Positions 1 to 11,974 are shown, counted from the stretch's first letter. The stretch is DNA of 64,000 bases from Crocodylus rhombifer (GCA_038503035.1 JAVSML010001085.1:372001-436000), one strand, 5' to 3'. Numbers and translations: made by a program. The notes: generated from the letters alone by a model not told the origin.

Positions 1-427
1 CAAGAAAGTATAGTTTAGAAAACTATTCATAACATCCTCCCTTTAAAATGCTGATAAAAAGAAGTATAATAAGAAAAACCATTCCTTATGGTTTTATGTT
101 TTGCTTCTACATGTTAACTTCATTAGAGATTAATACGAATATAATACTGGTGCAGTGGCAGAGTGATTTAAGATATCTCTGCAGATCCAGAGGTATTATC
201 TGGAGCTTCACTCTAGGTTTGTTCTGAAAGTTGCCCCTCCCTCCCTACACCCTTCCAGCGCTAGTCATCTTAGCTGTACTGAAGTACCTCATCATTCAGA
301 CCTGGAAAGTCCAAGTGGCCAAATGTGACTCTGACGTATTGCTCCCTTGAGTATTGGGGGCTACAGAAACTGGTGCACATTAATTGTGCTAACTCAATGC
401 ATGGTTAGGTTCAAGAAAGAATGTTGA

Positions 428-448
428 TTTTTTTTTTTTTTTTTTTTT
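428..448. repeat. poly-T run (21 T)
   Basis: Uninterrupted run of thymines just upstream of the recognisable CR1 remnant. It may be simple-sequence expansion. It is not the CR1 tail, because CR1 elements end in short 8-10 bp repeats, not poly-A. Confidence 0.9.
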
Positions 449-469
449 AGATTGTTACTTTCAAGAACT

Positions 470-2170
470 AACAGGGATTAATGTCCTGCACCCTGTGCTG
501 TTCAATATGTTTATTAATCATTTAATAAACAACTTCTTAAGCAAACTTTCTGGCAACATGAAATTGGGGAGGATTGTAAACACACTGGAAGACAGGAGAG
601 GAATTCAGAAAGATCTTGACAGATTGGAAAGCTGAGCTGGAGCAAACAAAATTAAGTTCAATGCTGACGAATGCAAGGTGGTACATCTCAGAAAAAAGAA
701 CTAAAAATACAGATAGAAAATTGGTGACAGCTGGCTGGTTGGCAGCATTACAGAAAAGGATCTTGGAGTCTTGGTGGATCACAAACTTAATATGAGACTG
801 CAGTGTAATGCAGTCACATGAAAGGCAAATGGGGTTTGAGGCTGTAACAATAGAAGCATTAGGTGCAAGACGCACAATGATGGTATCTCTATACTCTGAA
901 CTGGTTAGGCCTCATTTAATGTACTTTGTACAGTTTGGGGCTCCACATATTAAAAAAAAAAACCATAGAGATGTCAGAGAGGGTCCAGAGGTGGATGACC
1001 AAAATGATAAAGAGCTTGAAAGGCAAGCCATAGTGGGAGAGGTCGAAGGCAATAAGCATGTTCAACACATGGAAAAGCTGCTTAAGAATAGATGTTTTAA
1101 ATATCTGAAGGGCTGTCATAAAAATGAGGGAGAATATCTTTTCTCTCTAGCTGCAGAGAACAGGACGTAGACTAATGGCTTGAAGTTGCAGCCAATAGGC
1201 TTATAGTGGATATTAGCAAACAGTTCTTTGTGGTTAGATCAATGAGGCAGTAGAATAGACTGTCTATGGGAGTTGTGGAGTTTCTATCACTGGAGGCATT
1301 GAAGAAGAGTTTGGATAAGCTTTAGCCAGACACCATCTAAGAGTAGCTATCCTTGTGCTATACTATGGGTATTTCCCATGCTTCTGGGCTTTGCTGGTTG
1401 CCACATGGGGCTGAAAAGAAATCCCCCCTCCCCTTGTTGCTACAAATGTCAGGGGGAGGGAGGGAGGGGTGGTTGTCTTGCTCAAAAGCATCGGGTGTTG
1501 ACTGCAGCTAAGGCTGGAGATTTTCACTGGGATGTGCCAGTGCTCTTGCTGGATTAAGCCCTTGGGGTTTTTGGCTTGAGGGTCAGACTGATTGCCCTAT
1601 TTGTGGTCAGGAAGGAATTTTACCTTATGGCCAGATTGGTATAGGCTGTGTGGGTTTTTGACTTCCTCTGTAATGGGGTGGTGGTGGGGGAGGGAGGGAG
1701 GGATGCCCTCCTCCTCAGATTTCTCAAGTGTATAGTGTAAGTGTAATAGTGCTAACAGCAGAGGGACACTGGCTACCATTGTCCCCATGCTCTACCAGTG
1801 GCAGGTTAGGGTGCTTGTGCATTATGGCTGTGTGGCTGGGTTGCCTTTGTCATTTTAGTAATAGATTAGAAGAAGGATTTAATTGGGATGGTTTAGATTC
1901 GGGTGGGCAAAATGGCCAATCCGGCCAGCAGCCGGACTGTGTTTCCCAGCAGCCCCCTGCCTGCATGGCTTTCCCGCACAGATGTGGCTGAGAAACTGGC
2001 CCCAGCCATTCGCAGGGGCGGTTGGGGAATGGAGTCCACTGCCGACCGTATCCTGCCCACGGGCCGGTCTTTGCCTGTCGCTGGTTTAGACAGAGATGGT
2101 CCTGCCTCAGGCAAGAGGTTGGACTAGATGACCACTGGTGATCCCTTCTAAGTGTACTTGTCTCTGATTC
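470..2170 (+). mobile_element. decayed CR1 LINE, 5'-truncated, + strand
   Basis: Degraded CR1 retrotransposon. It begins in the reverse-transcriptase region equivalent to the GSVLGP..LFN box (near 485-520) and continues through the thumb region. At 808-1170 only broken coding survives (about LYSELVRPHLMYFVQFGAPH). A long 3' untranslated region follows and includes a gtcaggaaggaatttt stretch near 1606. The CR1-type tail ends near 2170 with gattctatgaat. Many stops and indels make it old, clearly older than the CR1 copies near 54-59 kb. A 184-bp DNA element (1898-2081) interrupts the tail. Detection rests on alignment by eye to the better-preserved copies in this window. Confidence 0.75.
1898..2081. 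mobile_element. short hAT-like non-autonomous element inside CR1 tail
   Basis: GC-rich 184-bp insertion flanked by a perfect 9-bp direct repeat (tggtttaga at 1889-1897 and 2082-2090). Removing it rejoins the CR1 tail sequence ggatggtttagacagagatgg. Its ends are imperfect inverted repeats: cgggtgggcaaaatggcc at the left, and aggcaaagaccggcc when the right end is read on the opposite strand. The gggcaaa..ggcc type of terminus and the 8-9 bp target duplication fit hAT elements. No coding capacity is present. Superfamily assignment is inference; the insertion itself is directly visible. Confidence 0.7.
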
Positions 2171-2877
2171 TATGAATTTGTGCGTGGCAGGGCCTAGTTA
2201 TTTACAGTTCAACGTCAGCTTAACTGCCTGAGATGGCTAACTATTAGATCCTGTTTTCCTGGTGAAATAAACCCCCCAAAATTCCCAAAACTAGATTTAA
2301 AAAATAAATCTACTGAGATAAAATAAGCTCTATAATCTTCAGTGCTTGTATTTTTCCTGATCCTAAAAAGGAGTTTTTGACCCTTGTTAAGGATCTTAAT
2401 GCATGCACATTTTCCAGGGGCAGTAGGAAGTAGCTTATACTTTTATACACGTTTTTGCTAGTGTAAAAAGGGAATTGGAGGACAAAATCTACACAAGATC
2501 TATACTTTGTACATGGAATTAATTTGAAAATTTGGCCCCAAAGGCTCACTTTTATGGCTTGGCATGCACTGATTGTTATACGTTTAAGGTATAAGAAGAT
2601 GATAAGGTTTCTTTACAATTTATGAAATATTTATCTTCCTTTCACCATTATTCCTTTTAGGATAGTACTTCATCCTCTTTTGATGTGAATGACGAATCAC
2701 TCTGATAACTGTTAACACAAGGAATTTACTGTGGAAACAGAATAATAATTTTCTAACCCCCTCCCCCCCCAAAAAACAAAAACCAAACAAACAAAATAAA
2801 AGGAATATATTCTTTAGCACATGCTTCTCTTAGTATTGCTGGACATAACACTGATATGAATATTTATTTATTTACAG

Positions 2878-3120
2878 GTACCTGAATTTGAAACTTATTT
2901 TTTTGTTGAGCTGTATGAAGTAAGCTCAGGAGCAGCATTGAACAACAGTGCCAGATTTGCTTACATAACTGTCCCAGAAAGTGATTCTCCTCGTGGCCTG
3001 ATATATTTTGCTGTGGGGTCTCGTCTGGCTGTAGCTCATAAAAAAAACACTTTAGTCAGTTTGCAGGTGGTCAGAGATTCTAGCACAGCACTCACCATCT
3101 CAGTGAGCTACAGGACACAG
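2878..3120 (+). CDS. ADGRV1: ADGRV1 exon A (Calx-beta region)
   Basis: Coding exon of 81 codons, phase 0 at both ends, with acceptor tttacag|gta and donor cag|gtaaga. The product starts VPEFETYFFVELYEV and ends in SVSYRTQ. Calx-beta repeats of about 100 residues make up most of the giant ADGRV1 ectodomain. Here the VPEFETYFFVELYEVSSG..ARFAYITV segment has the beta-strand-rich form of the second half of such a repeat, and the following SDSPRGLIYFAVGSR opens the next. One N-glycosylation sequon (NNS) is visible. ADGRV1 forms the ankle links of hair-cell stereocilia and a periciliary complex in photoreceptors, and human loss causes Usher syndrome type 2C. I recognise the gene from its overall protein sequence; exon numbering relative to human is not attempted. 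Confidence 0.93.
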
Positions 3121-3170
3121 GTAAGACTAGTGAATTATTTTACGTGCTATATCTTCATTATTCTCTAAAG

Positions 3171-3486
3171 CAGGATTTTTCAACCTGTGGGTCATGACCG
3201 GAATGTTGGTTGCAAGAATATATGAAAGAGTTGTGAACAAGCTTTAAAAATGGATTAACAAACTTTAAAAATGGATTCTCCTTTGAAGTAGAAAAACATG
3301 GGAAATCATAGGCAGCTTGAGGCCCCCCGTGCCGCATACACCCCGCCCCCCCCAGGAGTTGGGGTCAGGATTGAGGTGCACAGGCAGGGTCAGGGGACTG
3401 TTTTCTATTTAAACTATTTACTGGGTTGGGACTGTCCATCAATGTTTACAAATGGGTCCTGGTACAAAAAAGGTTGAGAACCACTG
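3171..3486. mobile_element. hAT-like non-autonomous transposon
   Basis: A 316-bp element whose left end reads cagg..tttcaacctgtggg. Its right end, read on the opposite strand, is cagtggttctcaacct. Terminal inverted repeats of the form CAGNNNTTCTCAACC are typical of hAT (Charlie-type) elements. The 8-bp flanks ctctaaag (3163-3170) and ttctaaag (3487-3494) match at 7 of 8 positions, as expected for an old hAT target duplication. It lies only 50 bp downstream of exon A. No transposase coding is present. Confidence 0.75.
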
Positions 3487-4032
3487 TTCTAAAGCATATG
3501 CTAGTGTACTTAGCATTAGATTACTTTTTTGAGGAGATGTTCAAGTTATTCACTTACTATAACGGTCATTACTTCCATTCTAGTCTAGCATCTTTTCCAT
3601 TACAAAAATGATTTCATTTTGATCACATCATCAAAGTGATTATGTGCAAGGGGTCTTCAGTGACCTCAAGGAGTAATCCTGAAGCATTAGCTGATTTACT
3701 AGATTAGGTTTTTGCTGAAACTCTCCCTTTAAGAAACCCTCAGCCTTCTCCCTTTAAAATCAGGGTTCCATCACATCAGCATTTATACCTAACCAACTGC
3801 ATTGCCTTATTTCCTACCTCTAATTATGCCCAAAGAATATTTAGGAAAAAAATACTTTCATCAGTATCTTGGGGACTGTCAAAGCCTTGAAATATTGACT
3901 TAAAAATACCCTTTTTATTTAGAGTTGGAAAAGAGAAGGGTATAAGATATTTAGGTTAGCACTTGAGCTTCAGGTATGCAGTGATCATTGAGGAATTCTG
4001 CTACTGAAGCATTATGTTTTGGCAAATGAACA

Positions 4033-4140
4033 TTCATTTCTGTATTTCAGAAATAGAGTTCTGGAAGGGGCCTCAGGCTACCAAATCCAATCCCCTGCAT
4101 TTTCAGGCAACAGTTCATCCAACTCACTATAGCCACAACC
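4033..4140 (-). mobile_element. old CR1 3'-end fragment
   Basis: The phrase agttctggaaggggcctca, followed by a ccaatcccctgca-like stretch, matches the reverse complement of a CR1 3' end, as in the better copies at 53.6 kb and 57.5 kb. It is short and diverged, with unclear boundaries. It could be a different reptilian CR1 subfamily. Confidence 0.5.
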
Positions 4141-4986
4141 ACATTATAAAAACTAAATCAGCACTCCATAGATAAAAAAAACCAAAACAGACTGGGGGAT
4201 AAAAGCACCACCATTGCCTTGCTTGACACATGTTCGTAGGATGTTAGGAAAAGGATTGTGGCTGACACAATACAAGAATACTCCTTTGCTATTTCCAGTC
4301 CTTGCCAGTCTGATCCAAGGAAAAACTTCTTTTCAAACCCACATCTGGTAATCTCCTTGACTGTTGAGCAGAAGAGCCAAGACACTTATTCTAGGTACCT
4401 GGCCAGTTTCAAAATAGTAGCAGAAGCAGCAGTGTACCTCAGTCCCTTAAGCTGTGGCCAAGTTGCAGTGATTTAGAGGAAGGTGAGGAGAAGAAAAAAA
4501 TCAGAGCTGATAAAGTATTAATGCAGAAAAATTCTTCCTAGCAACTGCATGTGACCAGCAGAACCCCTGAAATATAGTATTATCAGATACCTTCCACACA
4601 AAGATAATGTTACCTCTCAACCCCTTACAAGTAGATTGCAAATACTTGAGTCTATGTATCTTATGAACTAATTACTTATCTGAGAAGCCCTCATCTTATC
4701 ATTCTATCCTATCATTTCCTGAATTGCATCTTAATACAAAGTTGTGTGTTCTATTCTTTAGTAGTGCATGTGCATTGTTTAACTAATCGTGATGTATCTC
4801 CATATTTCCATGAATTTGTTATCCAGTAGCTGGTTCCCATGTTCTAGCCAGGTTGTATGGTGGCAAGTTTTCAGATTTTTGCTAGGAAAAATATAGTAGT
4901 CCCACTGTCAGGAATCTGGTAAATGTAGAAGGAATGGCTATAGGCATTTTCAACATGTACAGAGTATCACAAAGTTTAGGTCAATA

Positions 4987-7292
4987 AGGCTGAGTACAGA
5001 TGGTCAAAAAGCCCAAGGTTAAATCAGTTCAGTTGTTGAAGGTTAGTTTAAACTGCAGAGTTTAAACTGAGAAACAACTGGACAGACACTCACTTTTGAT
5101 TCAGAAAATGCAGCTACATACATGCATTGGCTCAGGTCAGAAGCTGGGGGGCACTAGAGTATGACATGTAGCTAGCACAGGCTATTTGTTCACTTCCTCT
5201 TTATGCTGCCCCCGAGGTCTCTGGGATTTGCAGCAGGTCTCTGCAGGGTTGCTCATCACTTCCCCTTCTTGCCTCCTGGTGCCTCTGGGATTTGTATTCC
5301 ACAGTCACAGCCAGCACTAAGTTTTTAGCAGGGCAGGGTAGCTCTACACTTGTGGAAAGGGAAGTTTAACCTCCCTCCATGGCCCCAGACCCCAGCAAGG
5401 GTTTGCTTGGGGGGGCAGCCCCTGCCTCCCCCCTCTCCTCCTCTCCCCACAACCCTTCTCTGCTGGAGCAGACAGCATAGCTGAGTCCAGGGCTGGAAAG
5501 CATGCTGGCATGCTGGGGGACTGTGTTTTAATATCTGCCAGGAAGGGGTCTTGGACAAAAGTTTCATAAACTGGTTTGACTCAAATCAGTTAAGTCTGAG
5601 TCAGTGAGGATCTAGTCAGGGAACTTCTGGAGGAACTGAATGTATTTAAATCAGCTGGTCCGGACAATCTCCACCCCAGAGTGCTGAGGGAATTAGCTGA
5701 GGTCATTGCGGGACCCCTGGCGCAGCTTTATAAGCACTCATGGCTCTCTGGTGTGGTGCCAGAGGACTAGAAGAGGGCCAATGTGGTTCCCATCTTCAAA
5801 AAGGGTAAGAAAGAAGACCTGGGAAACTATAGGGCAGTTAGTTTTACCTCGATCCTGGGTAAGCTTTTTGAGAGAATTATTCTGGCATGTGCCCAAGAGG
5901 GGCCAGCAGGGGATATTATGCTTAGGGGCAACCAACATGGGTTCATTAGAGGCAGGTCCTGTCAGACCAACCTGATGGCCTTCTATGACCAGGTCACCAA
6001 ATCCTTAGACACAGGGGTAGCAGTGGACACAGTCTTTCTGGACTTTCGGAAGGCCTTCGACACTGTCTCTCATCCTGTTCTCATTAAGAAACTGAGGGAC
6101 TGTGGTGTCAACATGTGCACAGTCAAGTGGGTCACTAACTGGCTGGAGGATTGCACCCAGAGAGTGGTGGTAGATGGGTAATTTTCGACTTGGAAGGATG
6201 TGGACAGTGGGTTTCTGCAGGGCTCGGTCCTCGGGCCCGCACTGTTCAACATCTTCATCAGTAACTTGGAGGAGGGGGTAAAAAGCACCCTGTTCAAATT
6301 TGCTGATGACACTAAGATGTGGGGGGATGTGGGCATGCTAGAAGGAAGGAATAGGCTACAGTTGGACCTAGACAGGTTACAAGGGTGGGCAGATGAGAAT
6401 AGGATGGGTTTCAATGCTGACAAGTGCAAGGTGCTGCACCTGGGGAGGAAGAACCAGCACCACACCTACAGACTGGGGAACTCCCTTCTTGTCAGCGCAG
6501 AGACAGAAAAGGATCTTGGAGTCATCATTGAAGCCAAGATGAACATGGGCCGGCAGTGTGGGGATGCAGTCAGGAAGGCCAACCGCACCTTGTCATGCAT
6601 CCACAGATGCATTTCAAGTAGGTCCAAGGAGGCGATACTCCCCCTCTGTGCAGCACTGGTCAGGCCGCAGCTGGAGTACTGTATCCAGTTCTGGGCACCG
6701 CACTTCAAGAGGGATGTGGACAACATGGAGAGGGTCCAGAGGAGGGCCACTTGCATGATCAGAGGGCAGCAGGGCAGGCCCTACAAGGAAAGGCTACGGC
6801 ACCTGAACCTGGTCAGCCTCCAGAAGAGAAGGCTGAGAGGGGATCTAGTGGCCTGTTACAAACTAGTCAGAGGGGACCAGCAGGCACTGGGGGAGTCCCT
6901 GTTTCCCCAAGCACTACCAGCAGTGACCAGGAATAATGGTCACAAGTTGGCAGAGGGTAAATTTCAGATTAGGCATCAGGAGGCACTACTTCACTGTCAG
7001 TGCGACTAGGATCTGGAACCAACTTCCAAGCAAAGTGGTGCTGGCTCCTACCTCGGGGGTCTTTAAGACAAGACTAGACAATCACATTGCTGGGGTCGTT
7101 TGATGCCAGTACTCTTTCCTGCCATGGCAGGGGGTCTGACTTGATGATCTGCTCAGGTCCCTGCTGACCCTACCAACTATGATACTACATTCAACCGGGT
7201 TTATCTTAAACCAGTTTCAGCCATGTGCACTGAACTTGTGTTCTGTTACAGGTTTAAACCTGATTACTTAAACCTGTTTATGTGCAGGGACA
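4987..7292. mobile_element. inverted-repeat DNA element (family M1), split by a CR1
   Basis: The left part (4987-5599) begins ggctgagtacagatggtc, and the right part (7184 to about 7292) contains the shared tracts ttcaaccgggtttat and ttctgttacaggtttaaacc. The same order of motifs occurs at 9590-10089, 47280-47498 and 52195-53038. Where the uninterrupted copy near 47350 reads aagtctgatactacattc, this one is broken after aagtctga by a CR1 of about 1.58 kb. Without the CR1 the element is about 720 bp. No coding was recognised. The right terminus is degraded, so that boundary is approximate. Confidence 0.65.
5600..7183 (+). mobile_element. CR1 LINE, 5'-truncated, + strand
   Basis: This copy holds the second half of CR1 ORF2. 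Recognisable boxes run in order: [17 protein letters not shown] (from 5783), NQHGFIRGRSCQTNLMAFYD, VFLDFRKAFDTVSHPVL, GSVLGPALFNIFIS, FKFADDTKMWG (catalytic Asp pair) and the thumb RRATCMIRGQQGRPYKERL. In-frame stops at 5769 (TAG) and 6179 (TAA) and a later frameshift after about 7000 inactivate it. The 3' tail ends with a CR1-like tgatgatctgctcagg phrase and ctatgat. It is inserted inside a family M1 element, and only a very short target overlap (tga) is visible, as is usual for CR1. Confidence 0.88.
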
Positions 7293-9589
7293 ATGAATAG
7301 TTTGGCCTCCTTTCCACAGTTTCTTTGAATTTCCTTTGCTCACTGTTGTTAATTTTTGTCCCCACTTATTTCTCTCATCCCTATTGGTTTTGGGAATCCA
7401 GCTGGAAAGGATAAAAATCAGGTTTGCTCATAATGAGCAAAGATGGTGATTTTGTTGAAAGACAAGTCTTTACTGATGAGCAATTACAAGGATTTTCAAT
7501 AATCTGCTGAGAAAAATTAAAAATGTTACTGCTGCCCACTAAGTATATTCCTTTAGTCAGTGCAAATAGCATTCCGAATGAATCTACCATTTGATATTAA
7601 AAAGGATTTCTTTTCTACTGCAGAGACAGAGAAGATTTGCCTGAAGGAAGCTTTAAGTTGTTATTGATATATAATGCTGAAGCTGTTTTTATTGTAAATT
7701 TGAATAGTAACTCAGCATTTAGTTTCTGTGTATGCATGGCTCTGGATGTGTATGTATTTGGGGCAAAAAAGGAAAGCAGTGAAGAATGAAACAGTATTTC
7801 CATACACCAGGAAGACTGTAATACCTTAAGAGGAAATGAAGATATTTAGTGCACCTACAGAAATCCCACATGGTTTGTCTTCCATTTCTATTGTGTAATG
7901 TTTGTCCTTCTAAAGGTATTGAAAGACTGGTTTTATGGTTACATCACTGGACTTGAACTGACAATCATGGCTTAGTTCCTGGTTCGAGCATGGGCTTCTT
8001 GTGTAACACTGAGCAACCTCCTTGTGTCAGTTTGTGATCTGTAAAATGTGATATTAAGTATTATTACCTCCTTTCAGGTACAGTACAAAGCTCCTTGGTG
8101 TAAAGTTGTCGGTGAGAAACTCAGACGCTGCTGGGTTGAACACATTAGAAAATAATTTATTTTTATTATTGTGACATCTGACAGGGCAGGAGTAGGGCTC
8201 CAGTCTAATACCGTCACTATTTGATGCTACAAAAATAAATCCAAGTTAAAAAAGAAAAAATCATATTTAGAGCTGGTTGAAACTTGGCATTTATGTTTAA
8301 TGGGAATATTTTAAATACATTTTATGCTGAATTGCCATGGAAAACAAATATTTGGCAGTCTTCTTCAAAACAGGAGTTCTGAAAAATGTGCTTAACATTT
8401 TTGTTGAAATTACTTGAATTTCACTTTATATGAATTTTATTTAAAAATTTGTTTTAATTCTGTATTTTAACATTACTAAATGAATAGTAGTATATAACAT
8501 TACATGTCCTAAAATAGCATTTATTGCTACATGCCATTGAATTTTGTAAAAATAATTATAATATTCATATAAGTGTGTGTGTATAATTATGTAAGCATCA
8601 ATAGATCTGTTAACATTTAATAATAAGAGATATATGATTGATTTAGCCATATGGAAACTCATAGGCCTAGCCAGTAGACTTTATTTAAGATATCTGATCA
8701 TTAAACACTTTTTCCCCCCTAAAAAGAAATCAAAGAAAGGTTGCTCTGGACTTGCTGGATGCAGTAGTTTTGTGGAGTATTGTTTATTGGACTAAAATAT
8801 ACGTGAAGGAGAGCAGCTTGGGAGAGAAACAGAATAATGAAACGGAGACTGGTACAACCACTGCTGCATGGCCTATTGAGAAGTTCATACTAGGTTTTTG
8901 ATTAAGGGTTGTGCCTGAAGAAACCGTAGGGATTTAGGGATGGAAATTCCTCCAGTGGTTTGATTCTTCCTCTGTTCAAGGAGGCAGAATTTTATACTTC
9001 TAAATAAATAAAATTGCATTAAAAATACTCACGTTTGTTAGCAATTTCTCCTCCTAGCTGTAATAACCTACAAAGCTCTGGTCAAGAGGAGATATCATAA
9101 AATACATTTCAAAACACATTCTTTCTTTTTTTTGGAAAGAAAATCGGCAATTATCTTGTTCTTTTTTCTGTGGCAAATGATAAAATCAGTCCAATTTCAG
9201 GGAGAAAAAAAAAAGTTGTAGCTTTCCAGGCACAATTCAAGGTACTCTTTCAACCTTTAAGATCCTAGAATTTGGAACCTATGCATCTGAAGGACCACCT
9301 CCCCCTTAAATCCCACTGTGATCTCTGAAGTCAGCTGAGAGCAGCCTTCTGAAAGTACCATCAATATGCCAAGTCTATGTAGAGAAAATGCTATGGGTTA
9401 TTCTCAGTAGTCAGTCCTAGGCTCTGGAACTCCCTTGCACTTGAGGGCTGAGTTTGGACATTTTTCAGGAGTGCTGTAAATCCTTTGTTTGGGTAAATGG
9501 TTAACAAACGATGCTAGTCTGAGATACTGTTTAGGGGGTCTCTTTCATGTTGATATTTTAGTTCCTTTGTAAGTTGTTTTGTTTTCTTG
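7293..9589. other. intronic DNA, nothing recognised
   Basis: AT-rich sequence with scattered short frames and no consistent coding pattern, splice-site pair with conserved frame, RNA gene or terminal repeat that I could identify. Confidence 0.6.
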
Positions 9590-10089
9590 TGCTCGGTACA
9601 GTGTGTCAAAAAGCCCAAGGCCGAATCAATTTAATCTTTTCAATTTAGTCTGAGAAGATTGAATTGCATGGATTGAACCACAAAGCAGGTGAACAGACAT
9701 TCATTTTTGTTACCAGAAATGCTGCCACATGCCTGCAGTGGCCCAGGCCAGAAGCCAGAGAACACTAGAGTGTGTGTCCCTGTTTGGGCCAAGGCTAACC
9801 TATCCACGCTGCAGTGGTGGGGGGTGGTATGTGGGGGAGGTGGAAAGCATCCTAGGATGCTGGGGAACTGTAAGTTTAACTTAAATCTGGAGGGGATCTG
9901 GGACAGAAGTTCAATAAACTGATTTAACCTAAATTAGTTCAGTCTGATGCTACATCCATTCTGGCATATGTTAAACTAGGTTCGGCCATTTTGAAAGCAG
10001 TTTATGTGCACTGAACTTCTGTTTTGTTACAGATTTGAACTGGTTTTTGATCACATATACACATTTATGTGTAATTGCTGTCCCTAGCC
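9590..10089. mobile_element. inverted-repeat DNA element (family M1)
   Basis: About 500 bp, starting gctcggtaca and ending gctgtccctagcc; the outer bases of the two ends are inverted repeats of one another. Internal tracts shared with the other M1 copies include gtcaaaaagcccaagg, a ccaggccagaagcc-like stretch and ttctgttttgttacag. The 3-bp flanks are ttg on both sides, a possible short target duplication. No open frame of note. Confidence 0.65.
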
Positions 10090-11566
10090 TTGCTTTCCTC
10101 CTGTTTTATAAGTTTTATAGAACTATTTTTTAAAACAATTTTATGAGTTATTCCATTCTCTTATTATAAAGCGATCCTAGCCTTTGCTGGGAAGGGTGGT
10201 ATATAGAATGAATGAACTAACTTAAGTAGCATTTTCATGCCTCATTGTTTTAATGAAGATTGAGTAACCAGCTCTATGCCTACTACTGCCTTCCTAACCA
10301 TAAACAATGCTATCCCTGTGGAAATTCTGTAATGAAAAGACTGAGGACCTTGAGCAATATGGGGTGCTTCCTCTTCCCTCTCCCCAACCTCCAACATGCA
10401 CTTTTTGTGCACCATAAAGAACTTTTTAACAAGGAGCAAGGAACCATGTGTAAGACTGGTAGATCCAAGGCAATACATATGCTGGGTGAGGTGGTGAGTG
10501 AGTCCAGGTTTTGCCTTGTCAACCCCATTTGCTTAAGCATGTTAATGGCCATAGCAGCTATTTCTGGCTTTCAGGTCAGGTCTACACAGCTTCTTGATGA
10601 ATCTGATACTGGTAACAAAATATAAGCCTTGCTCATTCACTCTCACGCCATCCATGTCTGAATGTGACAATTTGGTTGAGCAGGTGTTTTAAGAAGGGTG
10701 CTGATCATATTTTTCCATGTTGCCTTCAGGCTTGTCAAAGACAGAGTGCTGGAGAGTAGTACTAGGGCCCATCATGTATGCTGCCCAGTTGATGGGCTTG
10801 TATTTTCAAGAAGGAGGAATATACATGTGGGGCTTATTGCTTAGTGTCAGTCCCAGGCCCAGCAAGGAACCTGTGTAATCACGGTCTCAAAATATCTGTA
10901 TGTAAAATTTTCTTGCAAACTAGCTATTTCTTCACTTAACGTTCATATTCTTTGTTTGAATTCTAGTGGCTTCTCATACATTTTTTTAGAATTCATCTTA
11001 TTTTGCATACCTGCAGGTTAATTTTTTTTTGTTTTTTACTTATTTACAATGACTGTCTCTGTCTTCAGTTGATGGCTCTCCTCCTTAAGCTACTAAATAT
11101 GGTCAAGAGCTCTTGAAGTTGCGTGGAATTTCTGGTGTGTGGAGGATGTAGAATTAGTCTTGCTCTCTTTGACATATTGCTTAAGGTCCTGTAATACCTA
11201 AATCCATGAATCCCTCTGAGAGAGATCAGGGAGGGTTGGATCCAATATACATAGCCTTCAACTTTTCACTTTTCTGTTTAATAGTTAAGTTTTACAGGAG
11301 AGAAAGAGAGAGAATTTAGCATCTTGTATAAGGAAGTTCCCAGTTTATTATAGTCCATGTTGCATTCTCTTGCCCCATGACCCTTCAATAAAGTGCATAT
11401 GTAAGGCATATACTCCAGGTTATCACTGAATTTAAAAGTTTACTTTTATGTTTAGAAAAAAAAATGCTTTGTTCATTTAAAGTTCCTTTGTTTAGAGCTG
11501 TCCCTTAGTTTTGAGCTGTCTGCATTATCATAAAGTTACTCTGGAATTCTTTGTTTGGTTTTTAAG
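10090..11566. other. intronic DNA, nothing recognised
   Basis: No repeat or gene identified in this stretch up to the acceptor of exon B. A short frame at 10260-10625 has no recognisable domain, and its composition matches surrounding DNA. Confidence 0.55.
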
Positions 11567-11974
11567 GAGCTGAAAAGACCTGAAACTTCATATCACACCT
11601 TCATATCTCCAGCCATTGCAGGACAGGATTTTATTAGATCTGAAGGCATATTGACATTTGAACCTGGACAGAGAAGTGCTGTGCTGGATATAACACTGAC
11701 TCCAGAAACAGGATCCTTAAATCCATTTCCTAAATGTTTCCAGGCCATACTTTCTAATCCTACAGGAGGCGCCAGAGTAGATGATACATATGGTATTGCC
11801 AACATCACAATTGTTGCAGATTCAGAGTCCCTGTCAGTATGGGGGCTGTTGGACCAGCTGTACCAACCACTTGATGAGACCATTTTGGATAGGGTCCTCC
11901 AGAATGTAAATATCAAAGTAGCCACAGAAACAACAGAAGAGCAACTCACTGCTGTGATGCACATAATAGATAAG
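11567..11974 (+). CDS. ADGRV1: ADGRV1 exon B (last Calx-beta repeat and linker)
   Basis: Coding exon of 136 codons, phase 0 at both ends, with acceptor tttaag|gag and donor aag|gtaaat. Residues 1-85 of the exon carry a Calx-beta repeat: FIRSEGILTFEPGQRSAV, then LTPETGS, then AILSNPTGGARV and IANITIV. The order GTLTF-PGQ, acidic loop, LSNPTGGA is the family signature. The remaining 50 residues (from SVWGLLDQLYQPL) lead into the membrane-proximal region. Calx-beta repeats bind calcium and stiffen the extracellular stalk. Sequon NIT is present. The assignment is firm because exons A-G join into one open frame with the expected ADGRV1 order. Confidence 0.95.

Larger units (their letters stand above)
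1..2877 (+). other. ADGRV1: ADGRV1 intron, 3' portion
   Basis: This is the end of an intron that starts upstream of the window. It finishes with an acceptor (tttacag) directly before the first exon seen here. Positions 1-427 show nothing recognisable, a 21-T run lies at 428-448, and a decayed CR1 with an inserted DNA element fills about 470-2170. The stretch 2171-2877 shows no coding or repeat structure that I can identify, apart from a purine/pyrimidine-rich patch near 2757-2800. Intron status is inferred from the reading frame and splice sites of the exons that follow. Confidence 0.8.
3121..11566 (+). other. ADGRV1: ADGRV1 intron of 8446 bp
   Basis: GT-AG intron between exons A and B. It carries a hAT-like element (3171-3486), an old CR1 end (about 4033-4140), an inverted-repeat element split by a CR1 (4987-7292) and a second member of that family (9590-10089). 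The stretches 3495-4030, 4141-4986, 7293-9589 and 10090-11566 contain no gene, RNA or repeat that I can recognise; short frames there look random. A phrase near 10170-10200 resembles the tail of an old SINE or LINE, but I cannot place it. Confidence 0.8.
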
